A stretch of 64,000 bases of DNA from Actinostola sp. cb2023 (Eukaryota; Cnidaria; Anthozoa; Actiniaria; Actinostolidae). The notes below the pieces were generated by a model, which was given only the letters and a program-made list of their open reading frames with translations, ran no database searches and was not told where the DNA came from. The stretch lies in assembly GCA_033675265.1 (NCBI GenBank), contig JAUJYZ010001516.1, positions 390,001 through 454,000 of the forward strand, written 5' to 3'. Of the stretch, positions 32,096 through 43,032 are shown piece by piece. The position numbers and the translations under genes are program-made. Within the stretch, counting starts at the first letter, position 1, and every line of letters starts with the position of its first letter.

Positions 32096-33310
32096 CAGTA
32101 CATAAAGTATTTTAATTCGGCTCATCTATCGACAGCTGCTACTTGCTTTTTTATAATATTTACACTGAATTGTAACTTGCTAGAAAACTTCGCTACTTAA
32201 CGCGTGCGTTTCTCTTACGTAAAACACAGGAAACCCATCAAAAAAGACGCGCACATACAAATATGTTTTTATTTATTATAATTAGCCCGTGCTGCTGCCT
32301 TGCTTAAAATGCCTTTAGTAGGCTTCTGCTTAGTCCATTCCTACTTTCCATCGCTGAAAGTATACAAGTTAACGAAAAGTTATATGCATCTAGGTCACTC
32401 TGTATCGAACTTGCATTACAGCTTAGGTCCATAATTAGACTTCGCGTCATTCCTTCTTTTTTTGTGCAACGAGAGTGAAGCATCGATGCAAACAACCGCT
32501 AACCAACGCAAACGCAGGCGCGGATCGCTTTGCGCACGAAAATAAAGAGACGACATGCAGTCCAGTCCAGACTGAATCAAGCGGAAGGGAAATGGAAATG
32601 GAAGGAGAAAGGGATAGAGGAATGGAAGGTCATTTCTTTCCCGTTCCCTTCCCTCGCTTGCGGGACCGCTATGCTTTTCTTAGCTTGCGTAGCTGCAGGC
32701 AAGCCAGATAAACATACGGCTCATTTTAGCGGAATTGTAATCCGAGAATGGCCTTTAACCTTGGGTTAAGTCCGTAACTACTGACCCAAACTAGAATTAG
32801 ATCGATTCACTTCGATTTACAATCCATTATTTACGCCTCCTTGATATAATGGTGTCAAAGTTGAGAGAGACTTGGCCCTAGTGAGCCGGGACATAAGACA
32901 ATGTAGATCCTTGGAGGTAGACCCCTAGTTTGGCATGATAGCAAAATGTCCACTCCTTAGCTTTAGCAGATTCGTATACGCATCCAAGGCCACGTCCTTT
33001 TTTCAGTTTTGGCTGAACTAACTGAAAATGTTCGCATTTCATTATCTGCATTCAAATGACAGGCAAACACTGCTCACACGTGCCATCAACCTGGGACTAA
33101 TTTATCGCTTGCATCAAGCAGTTGTCTATTCTGGACCTCACTGTTTGGTTTCAATCTGACCAATAGCATTTCACTAGTCTGATGTGTATCGATCACGTGA
33201 TTGCTCCGGATCTTATCAGTGTTTGAGGGACTTCCGGTTCGTTCAAATATTCCTCTGCTGATCGTTGTTCTCATTTCCCTTGCCATCTTGACAAAGGTCA
33301 AGTCCGTATG
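32096..33310. other. No recognisable feature (1.2 kb)
   Basis: A purine-rich patch with GGAAATGGAAATGGAAGG lies near 32590. A CACGTGCCATCAA and TTTCAATC stretch near 33070-33160 resembles 31730-31790, suggesting another old duplicate. Confidence 0.45.
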
Positions 33311-34372
33311 TCAGAATGTATTGCTGGGCTTGGCCACACTAGCCCTATTTCGTCGACTCAGGTACAAGTACAGACAAGGATTGATTGCGCAATTTGAATG
33401 AGCCAGCCATATGCAGGTCAGCGGTACATAGATAGATGTACAATAAAAGAGGTCCTGTCTGAACGCGGCGATGAAGTGCATAACGTGGACTGGGAACCAG
33501 CAAATTGCGAACACCACAACAATGGTCATCAGTTTTTTAACCGAGTTTCTTCGCTGCTCGTGAATCTTCTTCTCGATGCTATCACTGGCGTAACCAGGGG
33601 CTTTTCGTCTCCATAGATACCGTGTGATGATGCCATAGAGCACTACCATAGAAGCAAATGGGAATCCATAGTTGAGGACAAATTTGACGATGGTGTCGAT
33701 TTGTGCGGCTTTGTTGCCCCACGTGGTCCTGTCCTGGAGACAGACTAAGTCTCCGTTAGCTCTTTTCAGTACTCGGAATCTGTGGTAATCACTTGCGAAC
33801 ACCATCCCTGCAATGATCCATATCATGACAATAGAAAACTTGACAGTACGCTGCGACAGTGAACGTTTGGCTCTGTGCGCGATGGCAAAGTATCGATCGA
33901 CGGCGATCACCGCAAACGTAAACCCCGATGCGGTGATCGAGATATTCATTCCAAAGTAGATTGTCTTACAAACCAGTTGACCGAAAAGGCCTGGGAACCA
34001 CTTGAGCTCGACGTAAAAATACACAATGTTGAACGGGATCCCGAGTACCGCGTCCAAGATATCAGCGACGGCCATATTGACGATCAGTCTATCAAAAGAT
34101 CTGCTCATCTTGCTTCTGGTCGCGGCGTATCGTATGACCATACTATTTGCAATCAAGGATATTACAATGATAGCACAATACGCTATTGTCAATACGACCA
34201 CAAATGGACTACTTAACGGCTCAAATGAACATCCCACTTTAGGGATGAACGACGTAGGAGTGGAGTTAGAAAATGTTGCGTTTAAGAGGGAACTTGGCGT
34301 TGTCATGGCAGCTGTTGTCATGGAGATGTTGCTAGTTGTGTTGAGGATTAGAGAGGAATTGGTTGGACTCAT
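33311..34372 (-). CDS. Neuropeptide-receptor-like class A GPCR
   Basis: A 353-residue receptor for the plasma membrane. The extracellular N-terminus (1-55) is Ser/Thr/Asn-rich with five N-glycosylation sequons (N5, N11, N15, N31, N36). TM1 has N76; TM2 has NMAVADIL (D104); the ECL1/TM3 boundary WFPGLFGQLVCK carries C135; TM3 ends VDRYFAI (158-164); ECL2 has C211 (DLVCLQD) to pair with C135; ICL3 is basic (EKKIHEQRRNSVKK); TM6 has CWFP (291-294); TM7 has NPCLY (331-335), followed by SRRNRAS. This pattern fits peptide receptors of the galanin/allatostatin, neuropeptide FF/Y and tachykinin type; the ligand cannot be assigned. It is not closely related to the 11-29 kb cluster. One uninterrupted exon codes for it. 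Upstream, TTCCCTCCAATTTTCCAACAG is a strong acceptor candidate, so a 5' UTR intron is likely. Confidence 0.92.
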   Translation of the reverse strand: MSPTNSSLILNTTSNISMTTAAMTTPSSLLNATFSNSTPTSFIPKVGCSFEPLSSPFVVVLTIAYCAIIVISLIANSMVIRYAATRSKMSRSFDRLIVNMAVADILDAVLGIPFNIVYFYVELKWFPGLFGQLVCKTIYFGMNISITASGFTFAVIAVDRYFAIAHRAKRSLSQRTVKFSIVMIWIIAGMVFASDYHRFRVLKRANGDLVCLQDRTTWGNKAAQIDTIVKFVLNYGFPFASMVVLYGIITRYLWRRKAPGYASDSIEKKIHEQRRNSVKKLMTIVVVFAICWFPVHVMHFIAAFRQDLFYCTSIYVPLTCIWLAHSNCAINPCLYLYLSRRNRASVAKPSNTF

Positions 34373-34386
34373 CTTTTGGTTTGTTC

Positions 34387-34410
34387 TCTGTTGGAAAATT
34401 GGAGGGAAGG
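34387..34410 (-). other. Candidate splice acceptor in the 5' leader of the neuropeptide-type receptor
   Basis: On the minus strand, CTAAC (branch-like) is followed by a pyrimidine tract and CCAACAG, ending 15 bases upstream of the ATG. Confidence 0.5.
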
Positions 34411-34477
34411 TTAGATAGGTTTGTGCTGCACAATAAACAACATTGCCTGTTTATTCCCTGTATTAATAGGGGACACC

Positions 34478-35578
34478 TACCCACCGTATCCACCTACCTA
34501 CCTACCTACCCACATACCCACCTACCTACCTACATATCCACCTACCTACCCACATAACCACCTACCTACCCACCTACCTACCTAGCCACATATCCACCTA
34601 CCTACCCACTTACCTACCTAGCCACATATCCACCCACATACCCACCTACCTACCTACATATCCACCTACCTACCCACATAACCACCTACCTACCCACCTA
34701 CCGACCTAGCCACATATCCACCTACCTACCCACATATCCACCTACCTACCCATATATCCACCTACCTACCCACCTACCTACCTACCCACCTACCTACCTA
34801 GCCACATATCCACCTACCTACCCACATACCTACCTACCCACATATCCACCCACATACCCACATACCCACCTACCTACCTACATATCCACCTACCTACCCA
34901 CATAACCACCTACCTACCCACCTACCTACCTAGCCACATATCCACCTACCTACCCACATATCCACCTACCTATCCATATATCCACCTACCTACCCACCTA
35001 CCCACATATCCACCTACCTACCCACCTACCTACCTACCCACATAACCACCTACCCACCTACCTACCTACCTACCTACCTACCCACATAACCACCTACCTA
35101 CCCACCTACCTACCTACCCACATATCCACCCACATATCCACCTACCCACCTACCGACCTACCCACATATCCACCTACCTACCTACCCACCTATCTACCTA
35201 CCCACATAACCACCTACCTACCCACCTACCTACCTACCTACCCACATATCCACCTACCTACCCACATACCTACCTAGCCACATATCCACCCACATATCCA
35301 CCTACCTACATATCCATCTACCTACATATCCATCTACCTACCCACCTACCTACCTACCCACCTACCTACCTACCCACATAACCACCTACCTACCCACATA
35401 CCTACCTACCTACCGACATACCTACCTAGCCACATATCAGTCCACCTACATATCCACCTACCTACCCACCTACCTACCTACCCACCCACCCACATATCCA
35501 CCTACCTACCCACCTACCTACCTACCTACATATCCAACCACATATCCAACTACCTACCCACCTTCCCAGCTACCTGAT
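34478..35578 (+). repeat. CCTA/CCCA/CATA tetranucleotide satellite, 1.1 kb
   Basis: Built from 4-base words CCTA, CCCA, CATA, TCCA and GCCA in recurring phrases such as CACATATCCACCTACCTAC. Blocks of roughly 60-120 bases recur, so it is higher-order rather than a plain microsatellite. It begins only about 105 bases upstream of the neighbouring receptor's start codon. Confidence 0.97.
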
Positions 35579-36110
35579 AATGATAATAATTTATTGATTT
35601 GATCCACCTTCCTACAAACCTATCCACCATGAAAATATTAAAATTAATCACTAAAATCCACTTCCCGCTCCCTTTGAAATCACCGCTGTTTTCCGCAGGG
35701 GGTGGTGGTAAGTAATAACTTTAGCAGGCTACTGACTGATTAGTAAAGATAAGTTAATAAGATCAATCAGAGTATTTTTGGTTTGTTTGCTTGATTTCAA
35801 CAACACCTGTCGTGACAGGCCAGACACGTGACAGGCCTGACACTGAGAAACCCTGCTTTTAAAATATACGACTTCCGTAATCACTCGTACAAATGAGATT
35901 GCATGCATTACGGGGATACAGAACACTCAATCATAATCGATGCACTTATATATTATAGCGAGTATGTCTGTTCCATTAACGTGTTTTTTCCATCTTCGTA
36001 TGTACAATAGATTATGCTTGTAAATAATAAATAATAAATAAATAAACTTAGCTTGTATTGCCGGAGTAATACCATTGATACTGCTAACAGGCCAACAACA
36101 AACAGGTAAT
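35579..36110. other. No recognisable feature
   Basis: Includes a small ACAGGCC(A/T)GACAC duplication near 35815-35840. Otherwise unique. Confidence 0.45.
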
Positions 36111-36484
36111 TAAGCCAGCCAGCAAGAGAAAGGGAGAATTATTCCTTATCTCTCTTCAAAAACTTATCAAGGCATTCTGAAGGCACTCTATGTTTTCAAT
36201 GCCTATTTTAGGATGTCGAATTACGACGCTTTTTCCGCTAGCGCGTTCCTGTCTTCGGAAACGTCTACTCCAGGATATTCCGCTCCTTAGCTTTTACTGA
36301 TTAAGCAAGCCAGCCAGCAAGAGAAAGGGATAATTATTTCTTATCTCTCTTCAAAAACTTATCGAGGCATTCTGGAGGCACTCTATGTTTTCAATGCCTA
36401 TTTTAGGATGTCGAATTGTGACGCTTTTTACCGCTAGCGCGTTCCTCTCTTCGGAAACGTCTACGCCCAGGATGTTCCTCCTTA
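36108..36484 (+). repeat. Direct duplication, about 190 bp, two copies
   Basis: AGCCAGCCAGCAAGAGAAAG, TTTTCAATGCCTATTTTAGG and CGCTAGCGCGTTCCT occur near 36113/36307, 36195/36388 and 36238/36434. About 93% alike by eye. Confidence 0.93.
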
Positions 36485-36530
36485 CATTCTTTTCTCTACC
36501 GCTTTAAAAAATTGTAATTTTTGCCGAATC

Positions 36531-36715
36531 ATACACCTGTTTTCAAAAACGTTGTCCATTTACAAAATACTAAATAGTAAAGAGTAAAAAGGAATTAATT
36601 AGAGAAACAATGAGCCACAGTTTTGCATGATTGAATTTCTTTTGTTTCTCTAATTAATTCCTTTTTACTATTTTGTATTTTGTAAATGGACAACGTTTCT
36701 GAAAACAAGTGTATA
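36531..36715. mobile_element. MITE, 185 bp (family B: TATACAC...AAACGTTGTCCA ends)
   Basis: ACACCTGTTTTCAAAAACGT on the left and ACGTTTCTGAAAACAAGTGT on the right. The arms extend through CCATTTACAAAATACT and GGAATTAATTAGAGAAAC. It shares its end motif with 46873-47034 and 49761-50140. Confidence 0.9.
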
Positions 36716-36744
36716 TAAAAAGAGAAAAAATACAACAATACTTA

Positions 36745-36990
36745 ATATCGTTAAATGCTTGTTAAACAACCCCCTCCTTTGTTGCTGGAGTGGCAAGTGG
36801 CACGCTCTTACAAACATTGTTGATTTGGTTGTTCATATATATATCAGATCATGATATAAAAAGAAGAAAAATACGTTAAATGTTCGTTTAACAACCCCCC
36901 TCCTTTGTTGCTGGAGAGGCAAGTGGCACGCTCTTAAGATTGTTGATTTTTTTTTTTTTTTTTAATTTTTGATTTGGTTGTTCGTATATC
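36745..36990 (+). repeat. Direct duplication, about 125 bp, two copies
   Basis: CCTCCTTTGTTGCTGGAG, GGCAAGTGGCACGCTCTTA and GATTTGGTTGTTC appear twice (about 36774 and 36900). The second copy has a poly-T run inserted (36948-36963). Confidence 0.93.
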
Positions 36991-37185
36991 AGATCTCTGA
37001 GTAGAGATCCGTTAATCAATACAATCGTTTATGAAATCATTCATTATTTTCTCTAACGATTCATTATTGAATGCCAACTTGTATAAAGATGTTTGTAAGC
37101 TTGACATTTCTTTAATTGTAACCTAGCCAGCAAGCAAGCGAGGAAGGAAACATCTTCCTTAGAAGCAATCCTTTGCTGCTCTACC

Positions 37186-37232
37186 CCAATCGTGTTGAAA
37201 TAAAGGCTGTTGTTGTTATATTTATTACATTC
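37186..37232 (+). mobile_element. Possible non-LTR retrotransposon 3' tail
   Basis: GTGTTGAAATAAAGGCTG followed by a TTGTTGTTATATTTATT tail. Comparable AATAAAG-type ends occur near 25068 and 50613. Confidence 0.4.
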
Positions 37233-37261
37233 TCATTTAAATAATGATAATAATAATAATA

Positions 37262-37350
37262 ATAATGGCAGTTCTTATATAGCGCATTTCAAATTCGTTT
37301 CAATGCGCTTTACAACCGATAGAGGACTTTTTCGGGCTGCACATGATAAA
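37262..37350 (+). repeat. Dispersed repeat fragment (AGCGCATTTC...GCGCTTTACAA), copy 2
   Basis: ATATAGCGCATTTCAAAT, CAATGCGCTTTACAACCGAT and GAGGACTTTTTCGGGCTGCA match 20050-20130. It is preceded by an AAT run. Confidence 0.8.
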
Positions 37351-38844
37351 TAAAGTTGCTGTTGTCTTTTTATTTTGTTATTTTTTGTTATTCTATGTTT
37401 TGAAAGTGTGCTCCAAAATACTATGTTTTCAATTTATGTTTTTCTTAACTCGATTGAACTGGTTGTTGATACACACACCGGCTGCGCCTTGTCGCTTCCT
37501 TCCGATGAAAACCATTTCAATGCTTGAGTGATTTCATTGTAATATTCGCGATCGGAAAACATTTAGGCTCCGTTTTCGTTTGAAAACGCATCGTTTTTAT
37601 ATTGTACTCTATCCTCAAGGGATTCGAAAACAATCAGCTCATTACCAGAAACAATAGGAAAACGCAGGTTAGCGTTTTAGTGTGGATGGGGTCTTACTGG
37701 AAGTATTTTAAAAATTGAAATAATAAACAACTAGCGTATTATTTGCACATCACTTTATGGTTTGAAAAGCTAACGACAGAGTTAAAATTATTTCATAAAA
37801 GACACCAGATTAGACAACTTTTCCGAATAAAAAAACAAAGCAAAGAAAGAAAAATCATTTGTGCTTCCAACCACGCTAGTTACAATCGCTAAACCGTAAT
37901 TGGCAGTCTTCTTTGATGCTTCAAATTTTCATACGACTACAATGTCTACGTTCTTGACAATGTGAGTTAAAATGGCAATTTACCTGAACTTGAATTCGTG
38001 GTCCAAGCGCGAGTACAACACAGACCTACTGCCAGACGCTTGAGACACGAACGAGAGTATATAGACTTACCTTCAGCCAATCATATGCATTCTAAGGAAG
38101 ATAAGCTATTTAGACTAATGGCGCAATTCTACTAGAGTTTGTTCATGAATGCTTCGTATTAAAATTGTTATCATTTGAATCTGAATCCCGGCAGGTTTGG
38201 TCAGTGTTCTGTAGTGGTGGATATATGCTATTCTAGAGAATGGTTGCTATGGTTACAGCTGTTGTGGGGTCTACGATCTGATTGGTCAATAAGGTAATTT
38301 TTGACTGAAGTACCTAATCACTTAAATGAATCCTTTCACATAAGGTTATGTTCATTTCAGTTTATTTTAAACGTTTAGTTTTGATTATTTACAATTTGAT
38401 AAAGTAGATAAAAATCGTAGATATCAATGTCTTCCACTGAGCTGTGACTATAGTAGTTTTCTAAGTAGTAGTTATCTTATATCCTTAACATTACCAATAT
38501 AGTTTTTACTACCCAAATGCGCAAGCAAATGGGATTGGAGCACTCTTTATTTCACTCCAATCTGTCATACCATGTTCTTCAAATTTCTGCAAATTTGCAA
38601 TACGCGCGGATATTTTACGAGTTCAATAATAATAATTATTAATAATTATTTTAGTCTCCCTACTAAAATATATATTTATTATTACTATTATTATTATTAT
38701 TATAAATATAATAATAATTATTATTATTAAAAATATAATATAAAATAATAATACAAACTTTATTTAGTCAAAAAAAATACATATAGAAAGATAAAAATAG
38801 ATAAAATACATCCTTATTTACAAAATTTTAATATGATCACTTCG
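37351..38844. other. Gene-free; block V-like fragment at about 37560-37700 and an AAT tract at 38620-38760
   Basis: The fragment carries GGCTCCGTTTTCG and TTTAGTGTGGATGGGG, as at the end of block V. The rest shows only short frames. Confidence 0.45.
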
Positions 38845-38986
38845 TTCAATTTCAATTGCCATTGTTCTGGACTGACTAGCCTCTCATACAGGTGAAAATG
38901 CTTTTGTGTTTCCACATGAACACGAGGTTACTCAGTCCAGAACAATGGCAGTTGAAATTGGACGCCATTATTGTATTCGGTGTATG
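38845..38986. mobile_element. MITE (family A, copy 2; left end eroded)
   Basis: CAATTTCAATTGCCATTGTT, GGACTGACTAGCCTCTCAT and TTTGTGTTTCCACATGAACA match 17984-18146. The right arm GAAATTGGACGCCATTATTG survives but the first 20 bases of the left arm do not match. Confidence 0.88.
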
Positions 38987-39122
38987 CTATGACAAAATAC
39001 GTATAACAACTACATTACTTCATTACTTTTACTCTTTTTATACTTTTACGTTGTTGCTTGTATCAAAATACAAGCAAATATAGTTTTGTTGTATTATCCG
39101 AGCCCGCGTATGGCGTTGTACC

Positions 39123-40514
39123 TACAGTTGAACCTCCGGTTGCGACCACTCTCGTTTGCGACCACCTCTCGTAAGCGACCAGTTTTCCTAATATCAAAAG
39201 TTCAGTTCCAAGTCAAATCACTATAGTTGGAACCTCTCGTATGCGACCACCTCTCGTATGCGACCAGTTTTCCAAAATACCAAAAGTTCAGTTCCAAGTC
39301 AACTGACTATAGTTGGAACCTCCCGTAAGCGACCACCTCTCCTAAGCGACCAGTTTTCCAAAATACCAAAAGTTCAGTTCCAAGTCAACTGACTATAGTT
39401 GGAACCTCCCGTAAGCGACCACCTCTCCTAAGCGACCAGTTTTCCAAAATACCAAAAGTTCAGTTCCAAGTCAAATCACTATAGTTGGAACCTCTCGTAT
39501 GCGACCACCTTTCCTAAGCGACCAGTTTTCCAAAATACCAAAAGTTCAGTTCCAAGTCAACTGACTATAGTTGGAACCTCCCGTAAGCGACCACCTCTCC
39601 TAAGCGACCAGTTTTCCAAAATACCAAAAGTTCAGTTCCAAGTCAACTGACTATAGTTGGAACCTCCCGTAAGCGACCACCTCTCCTAAGCGACCAGTTT
39701 TCCAAAATACCAAAAGTTCAGTTCCAAGTCAACTGACTATAGTTGGAACCTCCCGTAAGCGACCACCTCTCCTAAGCGACCAGTTTTCCAAAATACCAAA
39801 AGTTCAGTTCCAAGTCAACTGACTATAGTTGGAACCTCTCGTATGCGACCACCTCTCGTAAGCGACCAGTTTTCCAAAATACCAAAAGTTCAGTTCCAAG
39901 TCAAATCACTATAGTTGGAACCTCTCGTATGCGACCACCTCTCGTAAGCGACCAGTTTTCCAAAATACCAAAAGTTCAGTTCCAAGTCAAATCACTATAG
40001 TTGGAACCTCTCGTAAGCGACCACCTCTCGTAAGCGACCAGTTTTCCAAAATACCAAAAGTTCAGTTCCAAGTCAAATCACTATAGTTGGAACCTCTCGT
40101 ATGCGACCACCTCTCCTAAGCGACCAGTTTTCCAAAATACCAAAAGTTCAGTTCCAAGTCAACTGACTATAGTTGGAACCTCCCGTAAGCGACCACCTCT
40201 CCTAAGCGACCAGTTTTCCAAAATACCAAAAGTTCAGTTCCAAGTCAACTGACTATAGTTGGAACCTCCCGTAAGCGACTACCTCTCCTAAGCGACCAGT
40301 TTTCCAAAATACCAAAAGTTCAGTTCCAAGTCAAATCACTATAGTTGGAACTTCTCGTAAGCGACCACCTCTCCTAAGCGACCAGTTTTCCAAAATACCA
40401 AAAGTTCAGTTCCAAGTCAAATCACTATAGTTGGAACCTCTCATAAGCGACCAACTCTCGTAAGCGACCACGAAGCTTGACATTTTGGGTTCGCTTACGG
40501 GAGGTTCTACTGTA
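39123..40514. mobile_element. Terminal-inverted-repeat element expanded by an internal satellite, about 1.39 kb
   Basis: The left end TACAGTTGAACCTCC and the right end, read on the minus strand, TACAGTAGAACCTCC with (G/T)AAGCGA(A)CC form terminal inverted repeats with a terminal TA. CAGT(T/A)GAACCTC ends of this sort are seen in pogo/Tc1-mariner-type MITEs (family knowledge). Between them lie about 15 direct copies of an 85-91 base unit. No transposase ORF is present. Confidence 0.75.
39140..40480 (+). repeat. Tandem array, 85-91 bp unit, about 15 copies
   Basis: Unit landmarks are GCGACCACCTCTC, AAGCGACCAGTTTTCC, AAAGTTCAGTTCCAAGTCAA and ACTATAGTTGGAACCTC. Variants ATCACTATAG / CTGACTATAG and CTCGTATGCG / CCCGTAAGCG alternate in runs, indicating block amplification. 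Confidence 0.97.
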
Positions 40515-40838
40515 TTTATACTTTTTTTATTTATTTATACTTATGTCTTGGTTCTACTGTATTTATACTTTATTTATTTATTTATACTTATGTCTTGGTT
40601 CTACTGTATTTCTACTTTATTTATTTATTTATACTTATGTCTTGGTTCTACTGTATTTATACTTTTTTATTTATTTATACTTATGTCTTGGTTCTACTGT
40701 ATTTATACTTTATTTATTTATTTATACTTATGTCTTGGTTCTACTGTATTTCTACTTTATTTATTTATTTATTCTTATGTCTTGGTTCTACTGTATTTAT
40801 ATATTTTTTATTTATTTATACTTATGTCTTGGTTCGTT
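40500..40838 (+). repeat. Tandem array, about 47 bp unit, 7 copies
   Basis: GGTTCTACTGTATTTATACT recurs near 40503, 40550, 40597, 40643, 40690, 40737 and 40784, with TTTATTTATTTATACTTATG. The first 12 bases of each unit equal the outer end of the preceding transposon-like element. Open frames in all plus-strand phases are artefacts. Confidence 0.96.
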
Positions 40839-40921
40839 CAACTTCGGCCATTTTTGCATGCTCTGTTTCCCGCGTGCTACCGTGTAATACGTTGTCATAT
40901 TTTGACCTTATATCATATACG

Positions 40922-41194
40922 ACAGTCATTTGCAAAAATTCTGGCCGCCACGAAATATCAATATATCAATATATCGGGTGCATTATGGGTAATTAAATAA
41001 TACTATTTTATTAAATGAAGCAAAATTTACAAACAACAAATGTAAGACTAAAATAAACATACTAAATATTTCTACCAACTTTGCTGGCGTTAACCCGCTT
41101 TAAGGGGAATTTTCGATTATTTAATTACCCATAATGCACCCGATATATTGATATATTGATATTTCGTAGCGGCCAGAATTTTTGCAAATGACTG
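40922..41194. mobile_element. MITE, 273 bp (ACAGTCATTTGCAAAAATTC ends)
   Basis: ACAGTCATTTGCAAAAATTC at the left and GAATTTTTGCAAATGACTGT at the right. The arms continue through GGCCGC, ATATCAATATATC and GGGTGCATTATGGGTAATTA. The end sequence and TA flanks suggest the Tc1-mariner superfamily. No transposase. Confidence 0.9.
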
Positions 41195-41497
41195 TATATA
41201 TATATATAGATTCAAATGAAGCTTGTTATCCGTTTTTTTAATACCTTATATGGTAAACGGAAGTACGAGTCATTTCAGTCAATATTTCGATATTTCAAAC
41301 CAAATTACTTGTTTCCGGTTTTCGCCGCAAGCAAAAAAGCTCGCGTTTTCCTGATCAGTGCATTATTTTTTATCTAACAAAACTCCTTTTAAATTGTTTG
41401 TTATGTGTGTCTACAAATAATGAAAAACAAATCACTTTCCGGCAGTTTTTCACTAACTAATTGTTGTTTCATGTTTGTTGGGGAGGACGAACAGATA

Positions 41498-41777
41498 CTT
41501 AATATATAATTATCGATGAAATATCTATATTTCTCTTCTTCGAAAAATTGATATCTTCACACGTGAAGATAACATATCGTAAAGTAAAAATTATTTCAAA
41601 AAAAAAAAAATGTTTCATCGATAATTATACATTAAACAGAATATTACATGGTCGCTTGGAGATACAAATTTTATCTTCTCGTGTTGAATATCTCTCACTC
41701 GTTCGCTGCGCTCACTCGTGAGAGATATTATCAACACTCGAAGATAAAATTCGTATCTCCGCGCGCCCATGTAATAT
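41498..41777. mobile_element. Two adjacent hairpins (41500-41636 and 41640-41777)
   Basis: The first pairs ATTATCGATGAAAT with GTTTCATCGATAAT and has an inner CTTCACACGTGAAG hairpin. The second pairs ATATTACATGG...GGAGATAC with GTATCTCC...CCATGTAATAT, turning at CTCACTCGTTCGCTGCGCTC. Probably one composite element. Confidence 0.8.
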
Positions 41778-41799
41778 CCTCTATTTCTTAAATGTCAAA

Positions 41800-41890
41800 A
41801 AATAATAATAATAAAATACACACACACACACAAAAAAAAACTTACAAAAACCAACAACAACAAAAAACAACAACAACAACAACAAAAACA
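41800..41890. repeat. Low-complexity A/CA/CAA tract
   Basis: CACACACA, A-runs and CAACAACAA. ORFs over it are artefacts. The flanks (41195-41497 and 41891-42877) show nothing recognisable apart from a short AAT run near 42230-42260. Confidence 0.9.
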
Positions 41891-42877
41891 CCGTTTTATC
41901 AGCCAACATGGCCGCCACACTTTTGTGATTGTGCAAATTCCAAATTTCAAACCTGTTATACCCTTTTATTAAATCCCACAGTGCATGATTTCCCGCGCTT
42001 GACAACAGATTTATTCTTTTGAATATAATTCTTTTGAATAGATCTAGAATTGTAAATGTGACGTTAAGCGCGGAAACTCACAAATATATTTTTTCATATT
42101 GGGAATTCATCAGGGAGCGGGTATACTGGGTAATCTTCTTATTGGGTGGGACGTGGTGTAATGTATTTAAAGGAGACTTCGTGTCCTATTGTACAACACC
42201 TGCCTTATGGGCGAATCTTGAAAAAATAAAAAATAAAAATAATAAAAATAATAATAATAATACTGAACCATCACTTCATATGAAACCGATTTTCAGAAAA
42301 AAAGAAAAAAGCTTCTTCACAGGCTACTTTAATCGAACAAAACTATAAATAATAATCTAAGAGCCAATCTACAAAAACACAGCTGCAGAAATACTCTGCG
42401 GTATTAACGTTTCAATTAGATCACGAAAACACATTTAAACTCACATGCATGTTAAAAAAAAAACTCCGTAAGGCATCCAAACACTCAAAAATCATCGTTG
42501 TTTAACAAACAAAAACATCAAACCTTGAACTTACTCGTTTGCTTATCTTCCTCTTGTAAAGACTTCCTCAAGACCTGAACCCATCTAATCAGTTCAAATA
42601 CAATCTTAAACGCTACATATAAATACATCATGTAGCTGCATGGGAGATAACATATGTGACGCAAATCGACATTAATCATTTGTTTTTTGTAACCGTCTTT
42701 GCATAGGACATCAAACGTGCACGTAAATAGTGCGAGAAATGGTTAAGTTGATTGATCGCTGCATCTTCGCCACAAGGGTCCGGATGAACTTTCTAAGCTG
42801 ATATTTTAAAATAAATCTTCTCGAAGTTTATATGACGGTAGTATGTCACACGGCACGTCGTACTGCAGTATTGCTTA

Positions 42878-43027
42878 GAGCAGATTTCGTATGACTGTGA
42901 AAAAACACGGCGCACGGTACGGCACGGCACGGTCACGGCACGGATTCATTCGAAATCCTAAATCATCACGGTCACGGCACGGCACGTCCGTGCCGTAAGT
43001 TTTTCACAGTCATTCGAAATCTGCTCT
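42878..43027. mobile_element. Short inverted-repeat element with GGCAC repeats (family C, complete copy)
   Basis: AGAGCAGATTTCGTATGACT at the left and AGTCATTCGAAATCTGCTCT at the right. The interior is CGGCACGGCACGGTCACGG and its inverted echo. A half copy in the opposite orientation lies at 24578-24660. Confidence 0.88.
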
Positions 43028-43032
43028 ATTGC

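Noticed and set aside
33398..34418. Plus-strand frames of 72-130 aa over the neuropeptide-type receptor
   Set aside because: Antisense shadows; the minus-strand frame has the full set of GPCR motifs.
40477..41000. Hydrophobic plus-strand frames resembling membrane proteins
   Set aside because: All three plus-strand frames are open across the 47-bp array; the hydrophobicity comes from TTTAT-rich sequence.
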